Source: Planctomycetota bacterium
GTDB taxonomy: Bacteria > Planctomycetota > Phycisphaerae > Phycisphaerales > SM1A02
NCBI GenBank assembly: GCA_027622195.1
Contig: JAQBZO010000013.1
Coordinates: 1 to 44,980 of the forward strand
DNA length: 44,980 nucleotides
Reading direction: 5' to 3'
Shown here: piece after piece, positions 17,120 through 25,477 of the stretch
Position numbering within the stretch: the stretch's first letter is position 1
Layout: the number at the start of each line of letters is the position of its first letter
Program-made: the position numbers and the translations under genes
The notes under the pieces: generated by a model
Told to the model about the DNA's origin: nothing
Databases searched by the model: none
What the model saw: only the letters and a program-made list of their open reading frames with translations

Positions 17120-17772
17120 TTCGTTTTCGCTGCGAGTCGAAGACTCTCGATCATCTTCGCAAAGTCTGCGGCAGCGAGATCGACCGTGGCCTCCGCTCCA
17201 ACGAGTCGGATGAACACGTTGAACTCTGGTCCTTCCACAATTGCACTGAGTTGCGCCATGCCCGTGCGCGGCGCTGCTGCCCCCATCCCCTGATAGGCAC
17301 CGCGGAAGGAAAGTCTCGTGACGCGCATCGTGTCAATGTCGCTCACCGATTGCTCAAATGGTGCGGATTGCCCATCTTCACCTCGAAACTGGCCACTCCA
17401 CCGTGCGATGTTTTGATCAAGCGGCCCACCATCGCCCTTGCGGAACTCTGAAAAGACCAACTCCGCAGCGCTGCCTGATCCCTGCGCAGGAACCGAGTAC
17501 TGCAATGTGCGAAATGCCATCGTCGGAGATTGCCACATCCAAGTGGATGGCTTCGACATCACGATTCCACCGACTTCCACGATTGTGGCATCGCTCGTCG
17601 AAGAGGAGTGAATCGCATCGACCGTCGCCGCAGATGGCGACGCTGGTGCAACAGCCGTTGGACCCACTGGATTAGGAGGCTTTGGTGCCCCCTTCTTCTC
17701 GCAACCACCAACCATTCCCAAGATCAATGCCACGGTGGTCGCAACGGCAACAGTCATCCAATGAGTTCTCAT
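17116..17772 (-). CDS. Hypothetical lipoprotein
   Basis: The 218-residue protein has a lipoprotein signal ([18 protein letters not shown], lipid Cys near residue 24). It is followed by a low-complexity Lys/Pro/Ala/Ser-rich linker and a globular domain from about residue 65. The globular part ([44 protein letters not shown]-free Cys-poor C-terminus) is mostly beta strands with no catalytic motif I can identify. The [11 protein letters not shown] segment, followed by a long C-terminal strand region, recalls planctomycete proteins of unknown function. It is probably anchored in a membrane facing outwards. It is divergent from the amidohydrolase gene, with 38 bases between starts. Confidence 0.72.
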   Translation of the reverse strand: MRTHWMTVAVATTVALILGMVGGCEKKGAPKPPNPVGPTAVAPASPSAATVDAIHSSSTSDATIVEVGGIVMSKPSTWMWQSPTMAFRTLQYSVPAQGSGSAAELVFSEFRKGDGGPLDQNIARWSGQFRGEDGQSAPFEQSVSDIDTMRVTRLSFRGAYQGMGAAAPRTGMAQLSAIVEGPEFNVFIRLVGAEATVDLAAADFAKMIESLRLAAKTN

Positions 17773-17810
17773 CGAGTCATCGTACTCGTCTCCACTAGGC
17801 TGTTACCTCG

Positions 17811-19364
17811 ATGGGAAACCCCGTTCGATTCTCTGCTTCGACCTCTTGGACGGAAGGTCAATCGCGCGGCGCAACGACCCTGGATGTCGTCGACGGATTC
17901 ATCGATCGCATTCATGGCGGAGATTCGTCATCGATCGGCGATCACCACTTCGACGGCGCGTGCATCTGCCCTGGATTCTTTGATTCTCACCTCCACCTCT
18001 TGCTCGGCGGCATTGGACTCGCTCAACTCGACCTCTCGAATGTCCACTCGCGCGGCGCATTTGAAGCAGCGATCACGCGTGCTCATCAATCCCTTCCTCC
18101 AGATCAATGGATCGAAGCGCGTGGATGGAACGAGGCTCTTTTCCCTGCCGATGGACCTCCGACACGCGAGTGGTTGCACGGCGCGCGAGACCGCCCGACC
18201 ATCTGTTGGAGAGTCGACATCCACTCCTGCATTGTGAATGATGCAGCGATCGAGCGGATGGGCCGGCAGAAGATCACCGAACGCAGTCACTCCGAAGCGC
18301 CCCGCGAGAATGGACAACTCACAGGCATCCTTCGCGAAGGCGCAGCATGGGAGATCGCCGTGCCATCGGTCCCGCCACCCGAGGACGCGCGACTTCGCGC
18401 AGGACTCAAGACCGCACAGCACGAACTCCTCTCTCGCGGCGTCACCTCGGTTGGATCGATGGAGTACGCCGACTGGGTGGACCGAATCCTCGTCCCCGCT
18501 CGATCGACTCTTCGCCCTCGCATGCACATCACGTTGCTCGATCGATCATGGCCGATCGACTGCGCGTCGGTTGCCGCGCGTCTTCCATGCGAACATCTTT
18601 CGTTCGTGGGTTGCAAGAGTTTTGCGGATGGCACACTCGGTTCGCGAACCGCCTGGATGCTCGCCCCCTACGCCGATGATGCATCAACGAGTGGTGCCCC
18701 CTGCGAATTCACAAGAGATGGCCGACTCGCCGAATGGATGTCGATGGTGGCACAACATCATCTCTCTCCGAGTGTTCACGCCATCGGTGATGCTGCCTTG
18801 CGCGCGGTCCTCGACGCGGCCGAGACAGCGCGCATCCCCCACCACACACTGCGAATCGAGCACGCGCAGACAGTGGCCTCATCAGACCTCCCGCGCCTCG
18901 CACATCACTTCGTCAGCATGCAGCCTCTTCACAAGGCGGACGATGCACGCATTGCCTTGTCTCGACTCGGAACAACGCGAATGGGCGAGTTTTTCCCCTT
19001 TCGATCAATACGAGATCAAGGTGCATCCTTGGCCTTTGGGAGCGATTGGCCGATCGCTTCAGCTGATCCTGTTGCAGCGATGCGAACAGCGATCACGGGG
19101 CGAACCTCGTCGGGCGAACTCTTCCAACGAAACGAGACACTCTCGCCCGAAGAAGCACTCATAGCGACGACAAGTGATGCCGCGCGTTCGCTGCGAGTCG
19201 GTCAAACGCTCGGACGACTTCAGTCCACATTCCGCGCCGACTTCACGGTGCTCGACAAGCATCCGCTCGAATGCGATTGGATTCAAGATCCTCCGCGCGT
19301 CATCGCAACGATTGTCGGCGGAAAGATGGAATGGAAGTGCAGCGCAGCAAAAACTATTGCATGA
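17811..19364 (+). CDS. Amidohydrolase, YtcJ-like (Amidohydro_3 type)
   Basis: This 517-residue protein matches the amidohydrolase superfamily branch that contains YtcJ and N-substituted formamide deformylase. The HxH metal pair is in ICPGFFDSHLHLLLGG. The TIM barrel continues with GCKSFADGTLGSRTAWM, a His in SVHAIGDAALRAVLDA, a His in LRIEHAQTV, and the conserved Asp in LAFGSDWPIASADPV. A small beta-sandwich, made from both termini, holds VIATIVGGK at the end, as in the family. The substrate is unknown; relatives cleave amide or similar C-N bonds. No signal peptide is evident. The 3' end overlaps the convergent M50 protease gene by 11 bases. Confidence 0.88.
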   Translation: MGNPVRFSASTSWTEGQSRGATTLDVVDGFIDRIHGGDSSSIGDHHFDGACICPGFFDSHLHLLLGGIGLAQLDLSNVHSRGAFEAAITRAHQSLPPDQWIEARGWNEALFPADGPPTREWLHGARDRPTICWRVDIHSCIVNDAAIERMGRQKITERSHSEAPRENGQLTGILREGAAWEIAVPSVPPPEDARLRAGLKTAQHELLSRGVTSVGSMEYADWVDRILVPARSTLRPRMHITLLDRSWPIDCASVAARLPCEHLSFVGCKSFADGTLGSRTAWMLAPYADDASTSGAPCEFTRDGRLAEWMSMVAQHHLSPSVHAIGDAALRAVLDAAETARIPHHTLRIEHAQTVASSDLPRLAHHFVSMQPLHKADDARIALSRLGTTRMGEFFPFRSIRDQGASLAFGSDWPIASADPVAAMRTAITGRTSSGELFQRNETLSPEEALIATTSDAARSLRVGQTLGRLQSTFRADFTVLDKHPLECDWIQDPPRVIATIVGGKMEWKCSAAKTIA

Positions 19365-20043
19365 GGGGCGTGACATCGACGCCGATGATTCGCAGGGCAA
19401 CCAATTGCAATTCCATCGCGCCGCGAGCCGCCCAGATCGAGAAGTATCGATCCGCTCCAAGGAACATCACTCCAAGAAGTGCGAAGAAACTGTACGCCTG
19501 CACCTGCGGATTCATGTAAAAAACGCGAGCAGCGGGGACGAGTCCAGCCGCGATGCGCGAGCCATCGAGCGGTGGAATCGGCAAGAGATTGAACACAAAC
19601 AAGAACAGATTGATGTAGATGCCGACCTCGAGCGCGTTCGTCATGTTGGTGGCAAGTGGTTCCGAGCGTGAACCAAATGCAATCCAGAGCGCCCACAAGA
19701 CCGTTGCGAAGAGAGCGAGCAACAAGTTCACGAGCGGACCGGCGAATGCAACGAATGCTTCTCCTAGATGTCCCCAACGAAAGCGCGATGGATTTACGGG
19801 CATCATTCCCCATGCGAATCCAATCACGGCAAAGAAGAGAAGACTGAGTGACCCCATGTGCACAACGGGATTCAGCGTCATATGCCCTGTGCGGCGAGGG
19901 GTGTCATCTCCTTGCCAGATCGCAGCGATGCCATGTCCGAGTTCATGGAGGCAAATCGAGGCGATGACCCAGAAAACCCACGCCGCAAGGGCTGCACCGC
20001 CACCTGGACGCGACCACGTTTGATGTACCCACCATGTATCCAT
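19354..20043 (-). CDS. Site-2-type membrane zinc protease, family M50
   Basis: The 229-residue integral membrane protein has the zinc-binding HELGH within a transmembrane helix (FWVIASICLHELGHGIAAIW) near residue 35. The second motif, NLLPIPPLDGSRI, provides the third metal ligand (Asp) near residue 170. About five or six hydrophobic segments are present, and no PDZ domain. It belongs with the compact S2P-like peptidases that cut membrane-embedded substrates; substrates here are unknown. The start ATG 20043 (MDTWWVHQTW) is chosen; the frame is open to 20184 but those residues lie in the rpsP leader region and do not look like the family. Confidence 0.88.
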   Translation of the reverse strand: MDTWWVHQTWSRPGGGAALAAWVFWVIASICLHELGHGIAAIWQGDDTPRRTGHMTLNPVVHMGSLSLLFFAVIGFAWGMMPVNPSRFRWGHLGEAFVAFAGPLVNLLLALFATVLWALWIAFGSRSEPLATNMTNALEVGIYINLFLFVFNLLPIPPLDGSRIAAGLVPAARVFYMNPQVQAYSFFALLGVMFLGADRYFSIWAARGAMELQLVALRIIGVDVTPLMQ

Positions 20044-20071
20044 AGTTCGGAAGGGTACAAAGATGCGATGG

Positions 20072-20100
20072 TTGTAACGCAACCCCCCCTCTGGTACAGT
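20072..20100 (+). promoter_or_regulatory. Candidate sigma-70-type promoter for rpsP-trmD-rplS
   Basis: TTGTAA (20072-20077) and TACAGT (20095-20100) are separated by 17 bases. Each hexamer matches 4 of 6 consensus positions. The site lies 128 bases upstream of the rpsP start and would give an untranslated leader of roughly 120 bases. Confidence 0.45.
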
Positions 20101-20138
20101 ACTCCGTTCGCAACCGCGACCCGAAGGCGCGCCGCACA

Positions 20139-20152
20139 GTCCCAATCGGGAC
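20139..20152 (+). other. Hairpin in the rpsP leader
   Basis: GTCCC-AATC-GGGAC forms a perfect 5-bp stem with a 4-base loop inside the leader of rpsP, about 40 bases after the candidate -10 element. The surrounding leader is very GC-rich. It may be a ribosomal-protein regulatory element; this is inference only. Confidence 0.35.
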
Positions 20153-20227
20153 CCAACGGCTCGCTCGGTGACCGTGCCGACCAACGTGGTCTGCCGGCCC
20201 TAGGGGCGCGCATGACGAGGAGATTCC

Positions 20228-20530
20228 ATGGTTGTTCTTCGATTCAAGCGCATGGGCCGTGCCCATTCACCGTTCTATCGCCTCGGTGCGATGGATAAGC
20301 GTTCCCCACGTGACGGACAGGTCATCGAGCCACTCGGTTGGTTTGATCCCGGTGCTCCCGAGGGAAAACAATTCGAACTCAAGACTGAACGCATCGTCTA
20401 CTGGCTCGGCGTGGGTGCGCAACCCTCGCAGACCGTTGCCGACTTGCTGAAGAAGGTTGGAATCGCTTCGACTGTGGGCAAGAACAAGAAGCCTATGTCG
20501 AAGCGCATCACGTCCAAGACCACAATCTAA
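20228..20530 (+). CDS. rpsP: 30S ribosomal protein S16
   Basis: S16 is a small-subunit assembly protein. The 100-residue protein has the conserved start VVLRFKRMGRAHSPFYRLGAMD, then RDGQVIEPLGWFDP, and TERIVYWLGVGAQPSQTVADLLKK. GAGGAGATTCC precedes the ATG and serves as ribosome binding site. trmD follows 28 bases later; rimM, which normally lies between these two genes, is absent. Confidence 0.97.
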   Translation: MVVLRFKRMGRAHSPFYRLGAMDKRSPRDGQVIEPLGWFDPGAPEGKQFELKTERIVYWLGVGAQPSQTVADLLKKVGIASTVGKNKKPMSKRITSKTTI

Positions 20531-20558
20531 TCGGTCACGAACTGATTCAACCGCTCTC

Positions 20559-21290
20559 ATGAAACCGCACATCGACATCATCACCCTCTTCCCTGAGGCG
20601 TTTCCAGGAGTGCTCACCTCGAGCATTCTTGGTCGCTCCATCGAAGCAGGACTGGTGACGGTCTCGGTCCATGACATGCGCGACTGGGCTGACAACAAGC
20701 ACAATCGTGTCGACGACCGCCCATTCGGCGGAGGTCCCGGCATGGTGCTCATGCCCGAACCAGTTGCATCATCGGTGGAAGCCGTTGATGCGATGCGATC
20801 GGTCAAAGCGCGACGACTCACACTCGCGCCGACTGGACGCCGCGTCGATCAGTTGTTCATCGAAGAACTCTCCCGCTGCGAGCGCATCCTGCTCGTGTGC
20901 GGACACTATGAGGGCATCGATGAGCGTGCTGTTGAAGCGCTTGGACTTGAAGAAGTTTCGATCGGTGATTTCGTCGTTTCTGGCGGAGAAATCCCAGCCA
21001 TGCTGCTCATTGATGCCATCGCCAGGCTCCAACCTAGCGCGCTGGGACATGAACAGAGTGCGTCTGAAGATTCCTTCTCGATTCACGACGACTCGGGACA
21101 TCCATTGTTGGACTGCCCTCATTTCACTCGCCCACGAGAATGGCGCGACCGCGCCGTTCCCGAAGTATTACTTTCTGGCGATCATGCTGCAATCGCAACA
21201 TGGCGCCTCCAACGGTCTACCGAACGCACGCGCGCTCGACGACCAGATCTCTTTGAGACAGGGACTCGGTCCCACAGGACTCTGATATGA
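20559..21290 (+). CDS. trmD: tRNA (guanine-N1)-methyltransferase
   Basis: TrmD methylates G37 of tRNAs that read CNN codons, using S-adenosylmethionine, and so prevents frameshifting. The 243-residue SPOUT-fold protein has IDIITLFPEAFPGVL at its N-terminus, RPFGGGPGMVL, the knot segment CGHYEGIDERAVE with EVSIGDFVVSGGE, and the C-terminal RPREWRDRAVPEVLLSGDH. ATG 20559 starts MKPHIDIITLFP; the frame extends upstream only into rpsP. Its stop overlaps the rplS start by four bases (ATGA), so the two genes are probably translationally coupled. Confidence 0.97.
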   Translation: MKPHIDIITLFPEAFPGVLTSSILGRSIEAGLVTVSVHDMRDWADNKHNRVDDRPFGGGPGMVLMPEPVASSVEAVDAMRSVKARRLTLAPTGRRVDQLFIEELSRCERILLVCGHYEGIDERAVEALGLEEVSIGDFVVSGGEIPAMLLIDAIARLQPSALGHEQSASEDSFSIHDDSGHPLLDCPHFTRPREWRDRAVPEVLLSGDHAAIATWRLQRSTERTRARRPDLFETGTRSHRTLI

Positions 21291-21676
21291 ACCGTACTGA
21301 AGTGCTCGAATCTATCGTTGCCGACCAACTCAAGAAGCAGGTCGATACCCCAGAACTCAAGATCGGTGACACGATCGATGTGCACTACCGCATCGTCGAA
21401 GGCAACAAAGAGCGTGTGCAGGTTTTTCAAGGCGTTCTTCTCGCGATGAAGGGACGCGGTATCAATCGCATGATCACCGTGCGCCGCATCGTTGCGAACG
21501 AAGGCGTTGAGCGAATTTTCCCGCTTCATTCTCCGCGCGTTGCGAAGATTGATGTTCTCCGTCACGCCGATGCTCGCCGAGCGAAGCTGTACTACCTGCG
21601 CGATCGCGCTGGCAAGTCGCGTCGTCTGCGCGACGAGCGACGCGGAGTGGTGAAGAGCGGACCTTCCAAGGGCTAA
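21287..21676 (+). CDS. rplS: 50S ribosomal protein L19
   Basis: L19 sits at the subunit interface of the ribosome. The 129-residue protein has the conserved GDTIDVHYRIVEGNKERVQ, FQGVLLAMKGRGINRMITVRR, the GVERIFPLHSPRVAKIDVLR core and the KLYYLRDRAGKSRRLRDE C-terminus, followed by a short tail. It overlaps trmD by ATGA. A strong stem-loop lies 10 bases after its stop, before queD. Confidence 0.97.
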   Translation: MNRTEVLESIVADQLKKQVDTPELKIGDTIDVHYRIVEGNKERVQVFQGVLLAMKGRGINRMITVRRIVANEGVERIFPLHSPRVAKIDVLRHADARRAKLYYLRDRAGKSRRLRDERRGVVKSGPSKG

Positions 21677-21685
21677 ATGTTGAAC

Positions 21686-21711
21686 GGGTCCCCCTGTCCA
21701 AAGGGGGACCC
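21686..21711 (+). terminator. Strong stem-loop between rplS and queD (no U tract)
   Basis: GGGTCCCCC (21686-21694) and GGGGGACCC (21703-21711) form a 9-bp perfect stem around an 8-base loop, 10 bases after the rplS stop. It is not followed by a run of T, so it may be a pause site, an RNA-stability element or a leaky terminator rather than a full terminator. The queD ATG begins 9 bases after it. Confidence 0.55.
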
Positions 21712-21719
21712 CATTCACT

Positions 21720-22082
21720 ATGCGCGTTCGCCTCACTAAGCGATTTCGCTTCGAAGCCGCACACTGGCTTCCGACCTTCCCCGAAGGTCATAGGTGTCGC
21801 CGTTTGCATGGACACTCATTTCAAGTCGATGTCATCGTGGCGGGAGAGGTTCCCCAAGAGCAGGGATACCTCATCGACTACGGCGTGATCCGCGCCGCAA
21901 CTCGCCCCATCGAAGAGGCGCTGGATCATCGGCTGCTCAATGAGATTCCGGGACTTGAGAATCCAACCGCTGAAGTGATCGCCAAGTGGATTTTTGACCG
22001 CCTCTTGCCGAGCCTTCCCCTCCTCGAAGAAATCTGCGTTGAAGAGACGTGCACGAGCGCGTGCAGTTACCGCGCCGATTGA
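21720..22082 (+). CDS. queD: 6-carboxy-tetrahydropterin synthase
   Basis: QueD makes 6-carboxy-5,6,7,8-tetrahydropterin from dihydroneopterin triphosphate in the queuosine pathway. The 120-residue protein has zinc ligands H15 (FEAAHWLP), H30 and H32 (HGHSF), the catalytic C26 four residues before HGH, and the conserved DHRLLNEIPGLENPTAE and EETCTSACSY. Members of the same fold act as pyruvoyl-tetrahydropterin synthases; the C-x3-HGH spacing and bacterial context favour QueD. It follows rplS after a stem-loop. queC, queE and queF are not in the window. Confidence 0.92.
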   Translation: MRVRLTKRFRFEAAHWLPTFPEGHRCRRLHGHSFQVDVIVAGEVPQEQGYLIDYGVIRAATRPIEEALDHRLLNEIPGLENPTAEVIAKWIFDRLLPSLPLLEEICVEETCTSACSYRAD

Positions 22083-22088
22083 CGCACC

Positions 22089-22706
22089 ATGTCACTTCGC
22101 ATTGCCGACTCTTCTGCAGGCAGCATCTTGATCTTGGATTCGGGGATTCAGTGGGGATTCATCGATACGACGAATCCAGCGGACGAATCGTGGACTCCAT
22201 CTCCGCTCGAAAGGGGCATCACTCGCGTGATTCGTTCAGGATCGGCACGCGGTTGGCCCAACCCAATCGAACCAGGTAATTGGACACCCTCGGCTCAAAC
22301 TCATCTTCCACGAGTCCTCGAACAACTTCAACGAGCACGATCCGAATCGAACCACGTACTCCTACTCCCCGATGCTCGCGATCTCGTCTCGGATGCGCCG
22401 GGCGCTCTGAAGTTGATCTTTGATTCACAACTCGACGGCATCGCGCTTGATCCATCCGCGCTCATCACGGGATCTCTCTGCAACGACGCGGTGGACTTCA
22501 TCGACCGCATCATCCACGTCGTTGCGCCGCGCACAAAAGTGTTTTTTGTGCGGGATTTTGCCGTGTCGACCGTGCCGAATGGATCGCCTTCGATCCACCG
22601 CGTCGCCCTTGGAACGGGACTCCTCGCTCCTCACTTGAGCGGACTCCATCAACTTGGCCTTTCTGGAGTTCGATTGGTGTTTGACGAAGGGGCTTCCCAG
22701 CCATGA
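22089..22706 (+). CDS. Hypothetical protein, 205 residues
   Basis: I do not recognise this protein. It begins six bases after the queD stop and so is likely cotranscribed. The N-terminal part looks like beta strands (SLRIADSSAGSILILDSGIQWGFI). The middle holds a helix (LPRVLEQLQRARSESNHVLLLPDARDLV), and the C-terminus alternates strands and helices (VDFIDRIIHVVAPRTKVFFVRDF, LGLSGVRLVFDEG). There is no signal peptide, membrane segment or metal cluster. The strand-helix alternation around VLLLPDARD and VFFVRD could be a Rossmann-like or hydrolase fold, but no motif fixes a function. Confidence 0.68.
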   Translation: MSLRIADSSAGSILILDSGIQWGFIDTTNPADESWTPSPLERGITRVIRSGSARGWPNPIEPGNWTPSAQTHLPRVLEQLQRARSESNHVLLLPDARDLVSDAPGALKLIFDSQLDGIALDPSALITGSLCNDAVDFIDRIIHVVAPRTKVFFVRDFAVSTVPNGSPSIHRVALGTGLLAPHLSGLHQLGLSGVRLVFDEGASQP

Positions 22707-22745
22707 GGCTAGACTCTTGTTGTGCAAGGAAGCTCGAGTTCTGGC

Positions 22746-23408
22746 ATGAATACTCCCCACACGGGTCTCGATACCAAAGTGTTGGTGCTCAACAAGCACT
22801 ACAGCGCGGTTCGCGTCGTCGATGCACGGCGTGCCTTTACCTTGTTGTTTCGTGAGAGCGCGGAAGTCGTCAGCGTCGAAGCCAGTGCGTATGTCTCGTA
22901 CGACATCCGTTCTTGGGCGGAAGCCGCTGAGTTTCAACATCGATTCGAACTCGATGACCACGATTGGGTCACGACCACCAGTTTCGTCATCGCCGTTCCA
23001 AAGGTCATTCGATTGCTTGGATACGACCGCCTTCCACGCGAAGTCGTCAAACTGAATCGCCGCAACATCTACACGCGCGACGCAAGCAAGTGTCAGTACT
23101 GCGGAAGTCATTTCTCATCGCGCGAACTCACCCTCGACCATGTGGTCCCACGCGTGCAGGGCGGCGGGAATACATGGGAAAACCTCGTGTGCGCATGCGT
23201 TCGATGCAATGCGCGCAAGGGAGGACGGACTCCCAAGCAAGCGCAGATGCACCTCATCCGTCCACCCATCAAACCAAGGCGCAATCCGGCGATCGTCGTG
23301 CGACTTGGACAGAGTCGTTACCAATCGTGGAAAACATTCCTCGACGAGGCTTACTGGACCATCGACCTGTCGGACGCTCCTTCGCCTACGACCACATCGC
23401 CAGATTGA
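22746..23408 (+). CDS. HNH endonuclease family protein
   Basis: The 220-residue protein carries an N-terminal region with KVLVLNKHYSAVRVVDARRA. A zinc-supported HNH nuclease domain begins at about residue 108: CQYCGSHF, then LTLDHVVPRVQGGGNTWENLV and CVRCNARKGGRTP. The DH of LDHVVPR, the Asn of NTWENL and the downstream N of CNARK are the usual catalytic and metal-binding residues, held by two CxxC pairs. This domain arrangement is common in chromosomal bacterial HNH proteins of unknown role; there is no sign of a mobile intron or restriction methylase nearby. ATG 22746 is chosen; GTG 22722 would add eight residues. The 3' end overlaps the CPBP protease gene by 23 bases. Confidence 0.86.
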   Translation: MNTPHTGLDTKVLVLNKHYSAVRVVDARRAFTLLFRESAEVVSVEASAYVSYDIRSWAEAAEFQHRFELDDHDWVTTTSFVIAVPKVIRLLGYDRLPREVVKLNRRNIYTRDASKCQYCGSHFSSRELTLDHVVPRVQGGGNTWENLVCACVRCNARKGGRTPKQAQMHLIRPPIKPRRNPAIVVRLGQSRYQSWKTFLDEAYWTIDLSDAPSPTTTSPD

Positions 23409-24825
23409 TGAGCGTGATGAGTCCGTTGTTGAGCGAGTGCGCAACAATCGGCGCAATCAGGCTCTTGCGCCACACTCGACCGATACACAGTCCGATGGCG
23501 AGTCCCCCGAGGACGGGCACGAACAGAATGCCCTGAGGGTGAATGGCCGCGAAGACAAAACTGCTCACGAGTGCGGCAAGGGAGAACGCCACGACCATCC
23601 CCTTTTTCCCCCAGCGCGCACGGAGTCCCTCGAAGAATCCTCCACGAAAGAAAAGTTCTTCAAGAATGGGGGCAAACACCGAAGCGAGGATGAAGATCAT
23701 CACGAAATCGAGGGTGGATCCATCTCGAATCAATGAAACAATGGGATGACTTGGTGGCGATCCCCCGCCAAATGCGAGGTCAAGCAGAAAATAGAAACCG
23801 AGTCCACACAATGCGAGGGGAAGCAGCATGCAATACACGCCCAGACCCACGATGACTTCGGACAGGATCCCCTTTCCGCGGTGAATTCCCATCGCTGTTC
23901 GAAGTTGTGTGAAAGAGACGCCACGCCGTCGCGCCAGAAACAACGTCACCAGCGGGATGCACATCAATCCCATCTGAAGAGCCATTCCCCACACGACCGA
24001 CATGGAACTCTCTCCATCTTCTTGGCCAGCGCGAAAGGTTACAGAGGCAATGACGTTGAGCAGTCCAGCGAGCAGCAAGTACGCGCCGAATATCTCTCCT
24101 GCGGCGATCTGCGCCTGCGAACACTCTGGCACGTTGGCGACTGGGTTCGTTGAGAAAAATCGCACCAAGAGAATGATGAGCAGAATGGTGCCGAAGATCC
24201 CCGCGACAAGCAAAAAAAAGCCAAAGGCGATGAGGACGCCAATCGCGACGAGGCCCGAGGAGCGCATCGCGTTGAGTGCGGCAGCATTATTCTCTGAGCG
24301 AGCCTCGACGAGTTTTGCATACCAGCCAAGCGGAGCGAGACGCGCGCGTTCTTCATCATCGAGTGAGGTGCCAGCGACTCCCTTTCGCACTGCGGCGACA
24401 AGCAACTTCCCGTCGTCGCTCGGCGGATCCGAAACCAACGCCTCCACCGCGGCGAGATCGAACTTGGCTTGATCCTTGTTCCCTGTTGCATCGAGAAACG
24501 CAGCAGCCGCAAGACGCTGCGCAATGGATCCTTCTCGCATTGGCTTCATCTCGTCTCGGATTTGTGTCGTCGCACCTTCACCATCTTCAGTCGCGGGAAC
24601 AAACTGCCACAGTCCAAAAACCAGTTTGCCCTGCAGCTCCTCGGCCATCGTGACTGGGGCAATCTGTGCGGATTCAGCGGGTTCTTCTTCCTGCCCCCTC
24701 TTCTCGCCCTCAAAACTGAACCATCCCCACTGCATTCCCATCCAGAGGACCATGCCAACCACTGTGAGAGGCCACATCCAGTCGCGGCGCGGAATGCCAC
24801 GGGCGTTTGAGGCGTTGATCAACAT
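23386..24825 (-). CDS. CPBP-family intramembrane metalloprotease
   Basis: This 479-residue membrane protein ends in a CPBP (CAAX protease and bacteriocin-processing) domain. Motif 1 is EELFFRGGFFEGLRARWG (glutamates near 389-390), motif 2 is FAAIHPQG, and motif 3 is PIVAHSLNN. The N-terminal half contains one membrane segment, then a soluble acidic, helical region of about 150 residues (LAAAAFLDATGNKDQAKFDL, ALVSDPPSDD), then more hydrophobic segments. The soluble insert is unusual for the family. Substrates are unknown. ATG 24825 is preferred over the in-frame 24858. The 3' end overlaps the HNH gene by 23 bases. Confidence 0.86.
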   Translation of the reverse strand: MLINASNARGIPRRDWMWPLTVVGMVLWMGMQWGWFSFEGEKRGQEEEPAESAQIAPVTMAEELQGKLVFGLWQFVPATEDGEGATTQIRDEMKPMREGSIAQRLAAAAFLDATGNKDQAKFDLAAVEALVSDPPSDDGKLLVAAVRKGVAGTSLDDEERARLAPLGWYAKLVEARSENNAAALNAMRSSGLVAIGVLIAFGFFLLVAGIFGTILLIILLVRFFSTNPVANVPECSQAQIAAGEIFGAYLLLAGLLNVIASVTFRAGQEDGESSMSVVWGMALQMGLMCIPLVTLFLARRRGVSFTQLRTAMGIHRGKGILSEVIVGLGVYCMLLPLALCGLGFYFLLDLAFGGGSPPSHPIVSLIRDGSTLDFVMIFILASVFAPILEELFFRGGFFEGLRARWGKKGMVVAFSLAALVSSFVFAAIHPQGILFVPVLGGLAIGLCIGRVWRKSLIAPIVAHSLNNGLITLINLAMWS

Positions 24826-24876
24826 GTGGAGAATCGTACAATCAGGTCCGAGAACCATCCCAACAGTGGCTACCCC

Positions 24877-24904
24877 TTGACAGGAGCGCCAGAATCGCTA
24901 CTCT
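24877..24904 (+). promoter_or_regulatory. Candidate promoter for rplM-rpsI
   Basis: A perfect -35 hexamer TTGACA (24877-24882) is followed after 16 bases by TACTCT (24899-24904), a 3 of 6 match to the -10 consensus. It lies about 95 bases before the rplM ATG, in the gap between divergent genes. Confidence 0.5.
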
Positions 24905-24932
24905 GTCCGATTCGCCACGAGCAAGGCGCTAA

Positions 24933-24947
24933 ACGGCTTGGAGCCGT
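24933..24947 (+). other. Hairpin in the rplM leader
   Basis: ACGGCT-TGG-AGCCGT forms a perfect 6-bp stem in the untranslated leader between the candidate promoter and the rplM start. It could be an autoregulatory L13 element or chance; no family match can be claimed by eye. Confidence 0.35.
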
Positions 24948-24997
24948 CATCGGTCTTGTTCGATGAATGGTGAGATTCTTGTAGACGGAGCGACGAT

Positions 24998-25462
24998 ATG
25001 CCCCGACAGACCTTTTTTGCGAAGCCTGGACAGATTCCTACAACGTGGCGCCATGTAGATGCCGAGGGCAAAGTCCTCGGGCGTCTTGCGACCGAAGTGG
25101 CCACTGTGTTGATGGGCAAACATCGTCCCGAGTACACACCCAATGTTCTTTCTGGCGATTGCGTCATTGTGACGAACGCTTCGAAGATCGTCTTGACTGG
25201 AAACAAGGGCAACCTGAAGACTCTGCGCCATTGGTCTGGATATCCAGGCGGATTGAAAGTGCAGAAGTACAACGATTTGCTTCAAAGCAATCCTGAACGC
25301 GTGGTCACCGCAGCCATCCTGCGCATGATTCCGCGTGGACGCCTCGGTCGTCGCATCGCGCGCAACCTGCGCGTCTTCGCCGGCGCGGCGCACGAGCATC
25401 AGGCACAGACGCCTGTGGCGTTTGATACGAAGCCTGTGAGCCTTTCCGCGAAGTCCAACTAA
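24998..25462 (+). CDS. rplM: 50S ribosomal protein L13
   Basis: L13 is an early-assembly protein of the large subunit. The 154-residue protein has the typical WRHVDAEGKVLGRLATEVAT, LMGKHRPEYTPNVLSGDCVI, HWSGYPGGLK and ILRMIPRGRLGRR segments. A short extension follows the usual C-terminus. GGAGCGACGAT precedes the ATG. rpsI follows 15 bases later in the conserved rplM-rpsI order. Confidence 0.97.
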   Translation: MPRQTFFAKPGQIPTTWRHVDAEGKVLGRLATEVATVLMGKHRPEYTPNVLSGDCVIVTNASKIVLTGNKGNLKTLRHWSGYPGGLKVQKYNDLLQSNPERVVTAAILRMIPRGRLGRRIARNLRVFAGAAHEHQAQTPVAFDTKPVSLSAKSN

Positions 25463-25477
25463 CTGATTGAGAACACT

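Noticed and set aside
22746-24825. HNH nuclease plus CPBP protease as a defence or mobile element
   Set aside because: They are convergent, have ordinary chromosomal neighbours, and no integrase, repeats or partner genes are present.
24859-24997. Known L13 leader RNA
   Set aside because: Only one short hairpin is visible; I cannot support assignment to a named RNA family by eye.
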